This document shows, in pieces, positions 53,865-64,000 of a DNA stretch of 64,000 nt (positions are counted from its first letter, which is position 1; each line of letters opens with the position of its first letter). The notes under the pieces are model-generated. The model was not told where the DNA came from. It was given only the letters and a program-made list of their open reading frames with translations, and did no database searches. Where the stretch lies: the NCBI GenBank assembly GCA_035578905.1, contig JAQJVL010000745.1, positions 62,001 through 126,000 on the forward strand. The letters run 5' to 3'. Both the position numbers and the translations under genes were made by a program. This DNA is from Stictocephala bisonia. Its lineage: Eukaryota > Arthropoda > Insecta > Hemiptera > Membracidae.

Positions 53865-54250
53865 TAGAAAAGTCTATGTGTATGAGCTCCACTGCTCGAA
53901 AAACCAAAATTCATGGTCATACTGCTTAGGATCCTGGCGAGGCCGTTGGCCAGGCCTATCTGCCTCACGAGGCAACAAGCCTGATCCACAAATGGTACTG
54001 TAGCAGAGTGTCCGGTGAGGCCGTAGGCCGAACTGCACTCCACGAGGCCGAAGGCCGAGTTCCACAAAGGTGCCTGTAGCAGAGCGTTTTGGCGAGGCCG
54101 CAGGCCGAGTTCCACAAAGAGACTAAGGTAAGCACGGAAGACCTCCGAAACGAAAACTTACCTACAAGATAGAGCAACAACAAACTATTCTCAGGATCCT
54201 CTGGGAGATATGTACGCTACCTCTTCAGGCTGCAAAATTCAACTGAGCGA
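53865..54250. repeat. GC-rich repeats of GAGGCCG.AGGCCGAGTTCCACAAAG
   Basis: Three to four related units, each with a palindromic GGCCGAAGGCC or GGCCGTAGGCC and GAGTTCCACAAAG, lie at about 53938-54120. The base composition contrasts sharply with the AT-rich surroundings. Open frames on the minus strand reflect the repeats; no domain is recognised. Confidence 0.55.
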
Positions 54251-55832
54251 AGCTCAGTCTCCCGGTACTTATATTAAAAAACGAAATAATTCGTATCCAC
54301 ATTCTTCCCTCATAAAACTTTTAATTCTTATAACTCATTGAACCACTTTGGTAAAGAATATAATAAAAAAAAAAATAAAAATTGATATGATAAGTAATAA
54401 GAGTAAACGATATTCACAAATAAATTAGATACTTATCAACTCAACAATTGTGAAATGTTACCTTCAGTAAACAACCAATAAATAAGTATTTATATTGGTC
54501 TATCTGTAATAAAGATAGAACATGTGCCATACGGAGTATAGACATCAGTTTTTGACATTTACCAATCACAGCTGTAGATTTAAATAGTACAAAAACGGGG
54601 GAAAAGACAACGTAGTGCATGTCAAAAATCTGTCAACCTCTCAGAGAGAAAATCATCTAAGTACGACAAAATCGGGCGTTGTCTCCACGGGCCATATGTC
54701 GTACCCCCACGGGTCGAGTTGATATGGGTTTGACAAGAGTTCACAATATAGGCTGAGAAGCTTGAAATTAGTGCACCGCTAGTTTTATTATTAATTTCAG
54801 GAATAATTACAGTTTTTGAAGATGTATTATCTTACTAGAGTATAGCTTAGAACAGATATTGGCTGAACTTCTACAACGTAAATATTCAATGATGTTACCC
54901 TCTATTTTACAGGAACATCTTTTATAATAAATTATTTAAATGTAAAAAATTGCTACAATAATTTCCTACCCTATACTTCACGGAAAACCATTACAAAAAA
55001 TATATAATTCGTGATTCTACTATAAGTATTTATTAACGATTTAGAAATTTAGGGTTTCTAAGATATAAAAATCCATGTTCTGATTACATTTTGCGTTTGA
55101 TTTTATTACTTAATCCTTGGGTGTATTCAGTGTTTCATTTTAGTTGTCTTAGTATTTGCTAAATGTAAATAACATATAGCGGGTCGTTTTTATTTTTCAT
55201 TGCGTTTGCTAAATATGTAAATAGCATATAGTAACAAATCATACCTATTAACATTGATTATATAAAATCAATGCTATTAGTAAACTAAAATTTTTATTCG
55301 GAAACATAAACTTTACACTATGTCAACACATACGTGTACACACTGCATTAGCCATTAGCCACCCGTCACCTCTGGGAAACCCTATGTTAAACGTTATGAT
55401 TAGGTTATGTTTGTGATTATTTATGTTGTGTTTACGTTTAGCATTGTTTGCCATATTTTGTAATGTTGTGTCAAACATTTTTGACTACAATATTTATCTT
55501 GTATTGTTGTTCAATATAATGAAATAAAGCCTATGCGTAAATTTGTATAGGTAAACTTGGCAGTTAAGTGTTAAGTAAAAAAATCCGTGAGACAACAAGT
55601 TTACGTCTAACAAAGTTGAGTTTTATACAGTTTTTTTGTACCAAATAAATGTTTTGTTGTGTAATCGACCGTATTCATTTTCCTTCTCCATAAATCCTTT
55701 TCGCTACTGCTAGCTCAGCAACGACTCAAATAACAGGTAACTTGTATGGTATGGTTAAAATTGCGTACAATTAATTATTATTGAATTGCAAAACATCCAA
55801 ATTACAAATATATGTATATGTTTTATTTCATT
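54251..55832. other. No recognisable gene
   Basis: AT-rich sequence with short frames only. Confidence 0.45.
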
Positions 55833-56420
55833 ACTAGCTGTACCCACCCGCTTCGCCGGTCATAATATTGAGTTTGATTTAGAACCTAATAGGTGAAGGA
55901 ATTCGAGCATTTTTGCTTCTTCTACCAATATTAGATTTTTTAGGAGGCATGTCATAAAAAGTAAACTGCAAAACAAAATAATCATTTATTTTTTATTTTC
56001 ACGTTTCACCACATGTTTTAATTACCGAGGAAAAAAGGTTAACACCAAAATACAGATCACCTGATCAAGTAAAAGTAGTGTGTGCTACACTCTCAAGGTG
56101 AAATGTAGACTACAATAAATCAAAACATATACAGTACTGTTGTTGTGAGAACTTCAATCTGCTTATGGCATGTGAAACTACATTAAACCACACAGTCATA
56201 TGTTTTTTGTAAACAATTCAGATTCTCCATTTGAATAACATGGGATCTTTAGGAGCCTGTGGGGCGGGACCCTGTGGACGGATCTGCATCAAACTTTACA
56301 GAAACCATCTCGGGAGTATACAGGACAACATCCTAAAATTTCATGGCGATCGGTTGGATGGTTTGGCAGCGCATAAACTTCAAATATATATATACAAACA
56401 TCCTCTTTTATAAATATAGA
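55833..56420 (+). repeat. Dispersed repeat family A, copy 3 (uninterrupted)
   Basis: The continuous copy of family A, 588 bp, which fixes the original order at the interruption sites in copies 1 and 2. A short frame (MNNMGSLGACGAGPC) in its middle is shared with copy 1 but is not recognised as a protein domain. Confidence 0.85.
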
Positions 56421-57677
56421 ATACAGGCAGTGAGTGACGTACTTGCAGTCCCGCCCGGTCCGGCAGTCCACACAACATAAATATACAGAGCTATCTCTAA
56501 CAGCAAAACACAGTCTATTTCTCACCTGTACCATACCCATACGCACTTAACAAACTATTTTGTTTGTAAAATATGATTTAATTAACAAATTATGTTATTT
56601 TTACCTTTTACATTTGGTTTTCTGCCTGTCAGATTCATTTCAGCAAATTCCAACCAATAATTTGTTTGTTTCAGGCATTTTTATAGATCGCAACTTATTT
56701 AACACTTTCATCTGGGTCATAATTTGATTCTTCTTCAATTTCACTGTTATATTTTTCCCTTTCATATTCTGCGACACGTTCTTTGTCTACTGTAACACTG
56801 GCTTTCATTAAAACGTTTCCAACTATCGTCAGTTGGCTGCGCGTTTTAGTTACTTCTTAAGATTGTGCAATCGGTGTTCGGTGAGTTAATTATTTCCCAA
56901 TTTTATAATACAAATTAGTTAATGTACCTTCCCTGGAGACTAGCACAATCCACTGTAAAAACTTAAAACACGCATGCATTCGAGTTGTCCACTGACTGCA
57001 GCTACGTCACACCCCCTCCACGCTCTCTCAGTCCGACCCATCTCTTATTCCACGCACCTTGGGTAACAGGTAGAACTGAGAAGATTAGGTAGTTTGAGGT
57101 GCGACAAAATAGCGCGTCCAGAGAGGGGTATTTTTTGTCGCACACCCAATGATAATTATTTATGGCCACCTTTAGCCAGGTATAACGCGCTATTTTGTCG
57201 TAGATTCCAAAAACCGCACTACTGTAGTCCCACCGCTAGAAGCGTTGCGACTGTATGTTATTAGACTGTGACTACATTGTTGCTAAACGAAGAAGAAGAA
57301 GGAAGAACAAGAAACATAATTGAATAGTTAATTATCAAGTAGACATATAACTTTCAGATAACAAATTATTTATAACCTAAGGTGGGTTAGACCATGAACA
57401 AGCAGGCAACAAATATCCAGCCAAATTAATTACATCCTGTCTAGGACTTACCACAAGATTTTTTACAAGTAAAGCTAATAACAAATAAGTTTCATGGACA
57501 TACCTGTGAAGGTTTCTTAAAGGAAATTGAATGTTGGACAAAGACAAGGAAAATGAATTAAATGTGCTATACTTTAGGGGGAAAAAACCATATTGAAGAT
57601 GCTTAGAAAAGGTGTGTTAAACAAGAGTATTTGTTTATAATGTACATAACAAGAGTACATGTTATGTACATTATAAC
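56421..57677. other. No recognisable gene; short inverted repeat near 57100-57200
   Basis: GTGCGACAAAATAGCGCG at about 57100 is inverted as CGCGCTATTTTGTCG at about 57187, possibly the ends of a very small MITE. Nothing else is recognised. Confidence 0.4.
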
Positions 57678-57902
57678 ATGTACATTTACATTACAAGGGA
57701 GCAATGTATTTATTTGTTAATAAAGTTTAAAGAATTTTCTATATTAAAAGTGGAAATGACGGAACAAATTAATGAATATACAGAACAAGGAATAGGGGAA
57801 ATAGAATTAATTAGATTAGCAAAAGTGGAAAAGGAATGTTTTGGACAGTCCCTTAAATCTAATAGTACATTAAAAATATATTCTAAAATAGTTACAAACT
57901 AG
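57678..57902 (+). pseudogene. Possible BEL/Pao-type retrotransposon fragment
   Basis: The frame contains IELIRLAKVEKECFGQSLKS and STLKIYSKI, resembling the linker before the integrase of BEL/Pao elements (AQ..CF...I..L......SKI..L.PF). It ends just after SKI, no catalytic motif is present, and no LTR is seen nearby. The resemblance is weak. Confidence 0.25.
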
Positions 57903-59880
57903 ATAATTACTATATCTGATATCAATAACATAAAAAATGTTTTGAGTCAATAATTCTAACAATCCATTGAGTTTGGGTGTTGTATACTAACAGGTTTTTG
58001 TTAGTAGAATAAGAGTTTTCGATCACATGAAATATGTAAATTTGTGGTGAAATTAGTTTTGTATTCAATTTTTCAATTGTTATGTTATCTATATGTATAA
58101 AATAAGAAGTGAAAAACTCAAAATCAATGTACAGCCTTAACCACAATAGGTAGGATTTTGAAATTTTGACAGTACCTTCATTGTAAGGTCTAGGCGTGCT
58201 AAGAAAGGATTTTTTGAAGTTCCATTTCTGAAGGTCAGAGACAGCCCCTCCCCTCCCCCCCAAACATTCAACTTTTCCTATAAGAATAACATTGGTATTA
58301 ATTTAATAATTTATTTAAAACAGCTGATACACAAAAGCATAAACATGACAAAAATTTGTTACATATGTGTGAAGTATTGTATTATTTTTTATTTGTTGAC
58401 AAATTTGTTTTTAGTTGTACGTAAACAATTCTTTCTGAAGTTTGTGTAATTGAAGTTAACGTGTACATATTAATTTCCTGGAAGAGTGGTTTCATCATTT
58501 TATTTTTTATATAACTCAGGTCCTTTTTTTCGGTAATTATGCACTTTCTTGCCACCTTTGAAAATATGATTTCATGTTGAAAAAGTGGTGAAAAATGAGT
58601 TTATATCTCTTCAGGAGTTTGATTTCATCCGCGGAAAACTCGTTTTTTATCGAAAAATCGAAAAACTAGTTCTTTATCTGATAGTGGAAAAACCAACTTT
58701 TTAAAAATCGTTATTTTTCGACAACTGTTTTTTTTTCATTTCTCGTGTTTTTTCTGAACACGAATATATAACTGGTTAGTAGTAAAATTATTTTTTCAGC
58801 TCGAAAAATGAATTTTTTACTGACATAACCAAACATAACCTAACTTATCCTAATTGTCTATTTTCTCCACAAAAATTCGTAATTTGCTGTAAATTCCAGT
58901 GTTTGGCCTCCATGACGGCTTGCCGGCCGTCACTCCGGTGGGAATGTAGGTGAATTCTGTTTTTGTGATTAATAGTCGTTGTATATAATGATTGCGTAAA
59001 GGCCGCTAATCGCGATCCGCCGCGATAGTAGTTTTTCCGTTATTTCTCGATAAATATTTGTAATAGACCAAAATAGTTTTCAAATTTGTATTCAGCGCCA
59101 AAGAACACATAAAAATAAAAAAGATGATTAAAATACCATTTAAATTAACGGAAATATGACAAAAATACTAAAAGTTGTGACATTGGTTTTTTTCGATTTT
59201 TTCGGTAAAATACGTCATTTCCGCGGAATAAAAAGCATATCTCGTGAAACTACAGCCAATTCTAGACCCATTTCAAGCAAAATTTTCCAAATTTGTTTGG
59301 TGGCAAGAAACTGCATAAATACTCTTTTTTTCTTGCCTTTTTTCAAGACATATTTGATGCTGTGAATGCAGTCGTAATAAAATCTTGGGGATGGTGCATG
59401 CCTATTTTACTCCCTATTTTATATTGTACACGGTTTAGCATCTCAAGCGCCCGAGGTAGGGTAGCTATGGTAAATGACGCGTCTAACAGCAGAGGTCCAA
59501 ACAGTTCAATATGAACCGGGTAAGCTACAATAGATATCCAAAAAGTCCAAATGTGAGACTTACGGTGCTTCTTGTGAGCTCAAGGCAGCGGGAGACATTT
59601 CCCCCTTCGAGTTTGAAATATATCGTGATGGCAAACTTCTGACCAAGTATGGAGAGAATGAAAGGGATAAATGACGTCTCCAGTTTAGGAGAAACAATTT
59701 GAAGGCCATTTCGAAATCTTACTTGCTGTTACATCAACATGTCCTCCGCCTAAAAGAACATCTCCATCCAGAAACTCCTCTGATCCTACAACCACTGTTT
59801 CCTACACACTCTGTCCTACAAGACTGTCAACCATCCTGTTCAATCTACACCTATCCTACAATTCCCCAAGTTTCTCTCAA
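57903..59880. other. No recognisable gene
   Basis: AT-rich. Frames at 59156-59899 were inspected and not recognised; the last part may be upstream Helitron sequence. Several short self-complementary TCGAAAAA stretches lie at about 58640-58720. Confidence 0.4.
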
Positions 59881-59889
59881 GCTCTATTA

Positions 59890-60747
59890 TTATGACTGAT
59901 TTTGATGTGACTGTTACAATAAAATTCTCTCTTACAAAAAATATGAGAGTTCATCTTAGAGGTGATGAAACTGCTGGAAACTTTTCTGATCTACTTTTGA
60001 GAATAGGTGATGGTAAATATTCTGGAGGAAAGATTAATTTGCCCTCAAAACTAGGACCTGTGGTAATTACTCTAAAGGAATTAATGGACAGAATATATAC
60101 TAAATTAAGCATAAATCAAATTTGTGGCTTTGTGAAAGAGCAATATTGACTCCATAAAATGGGACAGCCGTAAAATTAATAATATTTTACTAAACTCTTT
60201 TCAAGAAACAAAAAGTTTCAAAAAAAAATCTACATATCGATAGATTCAATTGTACAAGTAAATGATGCTTTACAATGTCCAACTGAATTTCTGCATACTA
60301 TCAGTCCACCTGGGTTTCCACCACATAGACTCACTTTAAAAATTGGAACACTTGTCATGCTTCTCAGAAACCTTTTTCCACCAAAATTATGCAATGGTAC
60401 ACGTTTACGAGTAACTACTCTCCAGAAAAATTTTATTGAAGCAACTATTATTACTAGCAGTACTACAGGAGAATCTGTATTTATTCCTAGAATTCAATTA
60501 TTTCCAACAGACTATCAATTTCAATTCAAAAGAGTACAGTTCCCCCTATTAATTTGTGTTTTGCAATGACTGTTAAAAGTTTCAAGGACAGACCTTAAAA
60601 TTTGCAGGCATATATTTGAGAGAAGTGTGCTATTACCATGGACAATTTTAAATAGCCTGTTCTAGAGTAAGCAGTCCATCAAGTTTAGTTACTTTAACAC
60701 CAAAAGGAAAGACAAATAACGTAGTTTATAAAGAAGTTTTTAGGTAA
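59890..60747 (+). pseudogene. Helitron Rep/helicase C-terminal remnant
   Basis: This is the 3' end of a rolling-circle transposon helicase (PIF1-like SF1B). In shifting frames it reads LTKNMRVHLRGDE and FSDLLLRIGDGK (59929-60017), WLCERAILTP (about 60122-60153), CPTEFLHTISPPGFPPHRLT, LLRNLFPPKLCNGTRLRV (60276-60415) and VFIPRIQLFPTDY with FKRVQFP (60477-60545). Then come motif V-like MTVKSFKGQTLKF, ACSRVSSPSSL and PKGKTNNVVYKEVF, ending at TAA 60745-60747. Several frameshifts and stops make it dead. No Rep domain or 3' hairpin-CTRR end was identified. Confidence 0.85.
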
Positions 60748-62681
60748 GTTATGCTTAAAATTCTTAAATGTGCATGCATAATATGATAGTGAATTGTTGT
60801 ATTACAAATTTATATATAACTTGAAATAAAAAGTAATAATATTAGTTTAATTTATATGTTTTTTTAAAACCAATGTGAACATTTTCATTTTGCTGTTGTT
60901 TTGTGATTTTGTAAATCCTCTTGGATAATGCGTTTCGGCTATCATATCCTTATATAAATATAGTTGATATTCAGTGATTTCAACAAAATTGACTAGACCA
61001 TCAAGAATACATTTAAAATGTTTCAAGTTTCTTGGATCTGATGATGGCATAAAAGCCGAAAGGCGTAATCCAAGATAATTGACATGATCACTGGCAGGTT
61101 GAAAGTAATTAACCTATAGTACATCAGTGTTAAAAAACATATTATCACATACTCTTAACAATTATTATAATTTACGCTTTTAGTATAGATGATAAAAAAA
61201 GCAAAATAAATAGTCATCTCTTCTGCTTCTTACGCAACATTTTTAGTTCATAAACTAAAATGCTTTATAATTTGAATCAAGAAAATTATAGATTTCATTC
61301 TTATAACTTTCATTTTGTATATAATTTGAACGTTTGCGGCCACAGCAGGGTTAGTTATATATTCAAATGATTTAATATAATTAATTTTAATTCTTTTTAT
61401 GTTGTGTTATTTTACCTTTTATAATATGTAATATGCAGACGTCACGGAATGTAGCATGTTGGCTAAGAATAGGATTTTAAAATGGTAATGTACTCCATAC
61501 ATTTTTGACATTATTGTTATTATTTTTGTGTCACACAGATCAGCTCCTGGTTTTTTATGTCAGTGATTTCCATAGTATACGTTTGTATTATGTATGGTAA
61601 ATATTTGTATTTAATTCATTGTCGGTATTCATTGAAAGAATTGCATGACTTCAGTTTAAATAGACAATATTACTCTAATGAGTTATATTGATAATTAGTG
61701 AATAATGTCTTGTGCTGTATATTTCTCATGTAAAGTGAAAAATTGCATGAATACGTGATCTGACATCGATGGTCATTTGTAACTTTGCCTTTTATGTAAC
61801 ACAATTATAATTGTTATGTCAGTTCAGGCGTATTTAATATACAAAATACACTTATCATAAGTTGTTTGACCTTGTCAGAAGGGCATCTGTCAAGGCCCAA
61901 CATTGATTAGCAAAAACTTTGATCATTCATGCAAAAATACATATCCTCTCAGAATATCTATTATACTGTACTCGTATTTCAAATACTTTTCTTCAGTCCT
62001 GTAAACAGTATAATAATAGTCAAGAAAAGTAGAGACTGAACCTGGAAGTAAGTGGCGGAAAGATGGAAATCATTTTAAAAAAACCTTCATTAAGGCTTAA
62101 AATGAATTAATTTGAGTTTATACTAACCAAGAGGGTGAGCGAGAGGGTGAATACCTCTAAATTTTCGTATTCTGTTTTCACTGTTAAAACAAGTTGACTG
62201 CCATACTAGAATAAGGTATCTGACGGCCGGAGCCATGAATATTATTTTGCAATTTTTGTTTTTCTTGCTTTAAAATGGCCCAGTAATGAAGTTTTAGCAA
62301 TCCAACAAAAGTTTTATAACTATCCAACAAAAATATGAGTACCAATTTGCTACACATGGCCGTTGTAATTTACAGATTTTTATTAAAATTTTATTACATT
62401 AAGATATTTAGCTTTAAAACATTTAAATGCCCACCAATTTGAAAAAGATTTTGGAACAAAAATGAAATCTTAAATAGTACAGTAGATGAACAATGTAAAG
62501 GTCATTAACACTAATGCTAATTTTCATGATTTTATTTCCAATAACTTAAGAGATATTAAGATTTGTGTAAAAATTACATACGGACAGACAGATAACGATG
62601 AGAGATAGAAGGTTTGTACACACGACATGTTTTTGTTTGTTTTAACCCAAGGAATGACCTCCAGAAGGCTACTTACCCTGT
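60748..62681. other. No recognisable gene
   Basis: AT-rich; a 3' Helitron end may lie here but was not found. Confidence 0.4.
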
Positions 62682-62685
62682 ATAC

Positions 62686-63185
62686 TGTCACGGATCACGG
62701 CAAGGTCATTGCGCCGCATCCCTGCACGGGTAACCACCCAGGAAGGACTAGAATAGTAGATCATTCGCCTGTAGGTGAATCGAGGCCCTTCCTTTGGAAT
62801 CGAGAACGTCTAGATGCTTCTACAGGTTCACCATCGCCAGTTCCAGAATCTTCTGGGCTTCCACCTCTGATCATATAGACACCCTTCAGCCGACCTGACT
62901 CTCAGTCAAGGGTCAGTGTGTGAAGACTCAGTTAGTGACAGTCAGCTCCAGTGGATGTAACAGTAACAGCCTAGTGACAGTACACCGAGTGTCGGACACT
63001 GGGTGAACAGAGTGATAAGTAAAACGTAAATATTAATGATACATTTAAGAGTCGAAACAGTGTCTAAGTAATAATTTAAGTTTGTAAATATTTCATAGTG
63101 TGATTTAGAACTTTTAAATAAATCTAACAATCAGTAGCCAGAAGTGGAATCACCTTGTTTATTATGACCCTGTTGGACCGTGACA
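62686..63185 (+). mobile_element. Solo LTR, 500 bp, of an LTR retrotransposon
   Basis: It starts TGTCACGG and ends CCGTGACA, an 8-bp inverted terminus in TG..CA form, and ATAC lies on each side (62682-62685 and 63186-63189). AATAAA at about 63117 fits a polyadenylation signal near the LTR end. A 4-bp duplication is typical of Ty3/gypsy-type elements, but without internal sequence the class is inferred. Orientation is taken from the AATAAA. The LTR is GC-richer than its surroundings on its left half. Confidence 0.8.
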
Positions 63186-63378
63186 ATACATATGAATGCA
63201 TACGTAGAGCTTGCTATGAAATAGCCCTAATATTAATAATTGAAATTGAAAAACAGTTAAATAGTTTTGAAATTATAAAGAAAAATGTAATACATAGTAT
63301 ATGCATAAATAAAAGTTAATCAATAAGAAAGAGGATTAGTTTTTGTGGATTGCGAGTTTGGAAGAGTGTTTACATATA

Positions 63379-63797
63379 CAGAATGGGGAAAAATACGGAA
63401 ACGCTTTCACAACTTTTGTATGACTTCAATTGTAAATGTGTATATGATCATGGTTACAAGAACATTTCATCTTTTCAGGTGGACGGCCCACGAGGAGTTG
63501 AACGAAAAGCTTCAACGTAAGCCTAGGTCGAGTTTGGTATCAAATACAAGGTCTATTCAAGAGAAATTAATTGCCGCAAACCGGACTTCGAAAGGTTTTT
63601 TCCTTTCCAGAGTAGCGGTCATTTGAATTTCAAATGAACTATTTTGAACAATATTATTTCTCCGCTATTTAACTTTTAAGTAAATTAATGTGATCAAAAT
63701 TATACTTTATGGAACACAATTACTGAAAAAATTTCGAATTATCTATGGATAACAATAACGTTGTTGTGAAAGCCTTTCCGTATTATTTCCCACCCTG
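63379..63797. mobile_element. 419-bp mariner-type MITE
   Basis: The left end CAGAATGGGGAAAAATACGG continues AAACGCTTTCACAAC; the inverted right end CAGGGTGGGAAATAATACGG continues AAAGGCTTTCACAAC. TA flanks both (63377-63378, 63798-63799). The interior has a short open frame without recognised domain. Confidence 0.8.
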
Positions 63798-64000
63798 TAG
63801 GCTATATTAACTCTCTACATACATTTTGGACTAAAATGATCATGATAAGCCAAATATTTATATTCGATTATGTATACGTTCACTTTACACGGTTATTACT
63901 AGTATGAGAGGAATTGAAGTTTCACAAAGAAAGATAGACTTTTCCCATAATATGAATACTGTATAATTAATACGAGTGTCACTTAACATTACAATGCAAT
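63798..64000. other. No recognisable gene
   Basis: Short AT-rich end of the window. Confidence 0.5.

Overview
The window is nuclear DNA of an animal, almost certainly an insect: it carries the first seven exons of a clan-4 (CYP4-like) cytochrome P450 with canonical GT-AG introns of up to about 8 kb, in AT-rich DNA crowded with arthropod-type transposable elements. A hemimetabolous insect with a large genome would fit, but the species cannot be read from the sequence.

The only host gene recognised is the P450, on the minus strand from its ATG at 41107 to the end of exon 7 at 11950 (279 codons). The I-helix, ExxR and heme-cysteine exons are not in the window and should lie beyond the left edge, so the gene spans well over 29 kb. 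Nearly everything else is transposon sequence, much of it inside its introns. 

Layout: 1-1.7 kb, a dispersed repeat broken by a SINE that is itself broken by a MITE. 2.0-11.2 kb, three piggyBac-type elements almost end to end, each flanked by TTAA: one with a frameshifted transposase, one without coding capacity, and one filled by a 2.9-kb minisatellite of 43-bp units. 12-17 kb, decayed LINE pieces, a 577-bp foldback element, a SINE and a CT tract. 21.7-26 kb, a pogo-like element split by a full-length RTE-type LINE with a 12-bp target duplication. 26.5-32.6 kb, an older DNA element, a SINE, a near-intact piggyBac flanked by TTAG, and a deleted piggyBac with a perfect 14-bp inverted repeat. 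34-40 kb, a tRNA-derived SINE, a Penelope-type foldback insertion, decayed LINEs and MITEs. 41 kb, P450 exon 1. 43-46 kb, a MITE, a GIY-YIG remnant of a Penelope element, and a second Penelope-type foldback with perfect 132-bp arms inserted in another dispersed-repeat copy. 49-52.4 kb, a 34-bp minisatellite of about 102 copies. 53-64 kb, further repeats, a Helitron helicase remnant, a 500-bp solo LTR and a mariner-type MITE.

The most unusual items are: (i) two independent Penelope-type foldback insertions with hammerhead-ribozyme-like cores (CTGANGA - stem II - GAAAC); (ii) a minisatellite apparently grown from the subterminal repeat of a piggyBac element; (iii) a piggyBac element bounded by TTAG rather than TTAA; (iv) a minisatellite open in nearly all reading frames because its 34-bp unit is read in three phases. 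No intact tRNA or rRNA gene and no CRISPR array was found.
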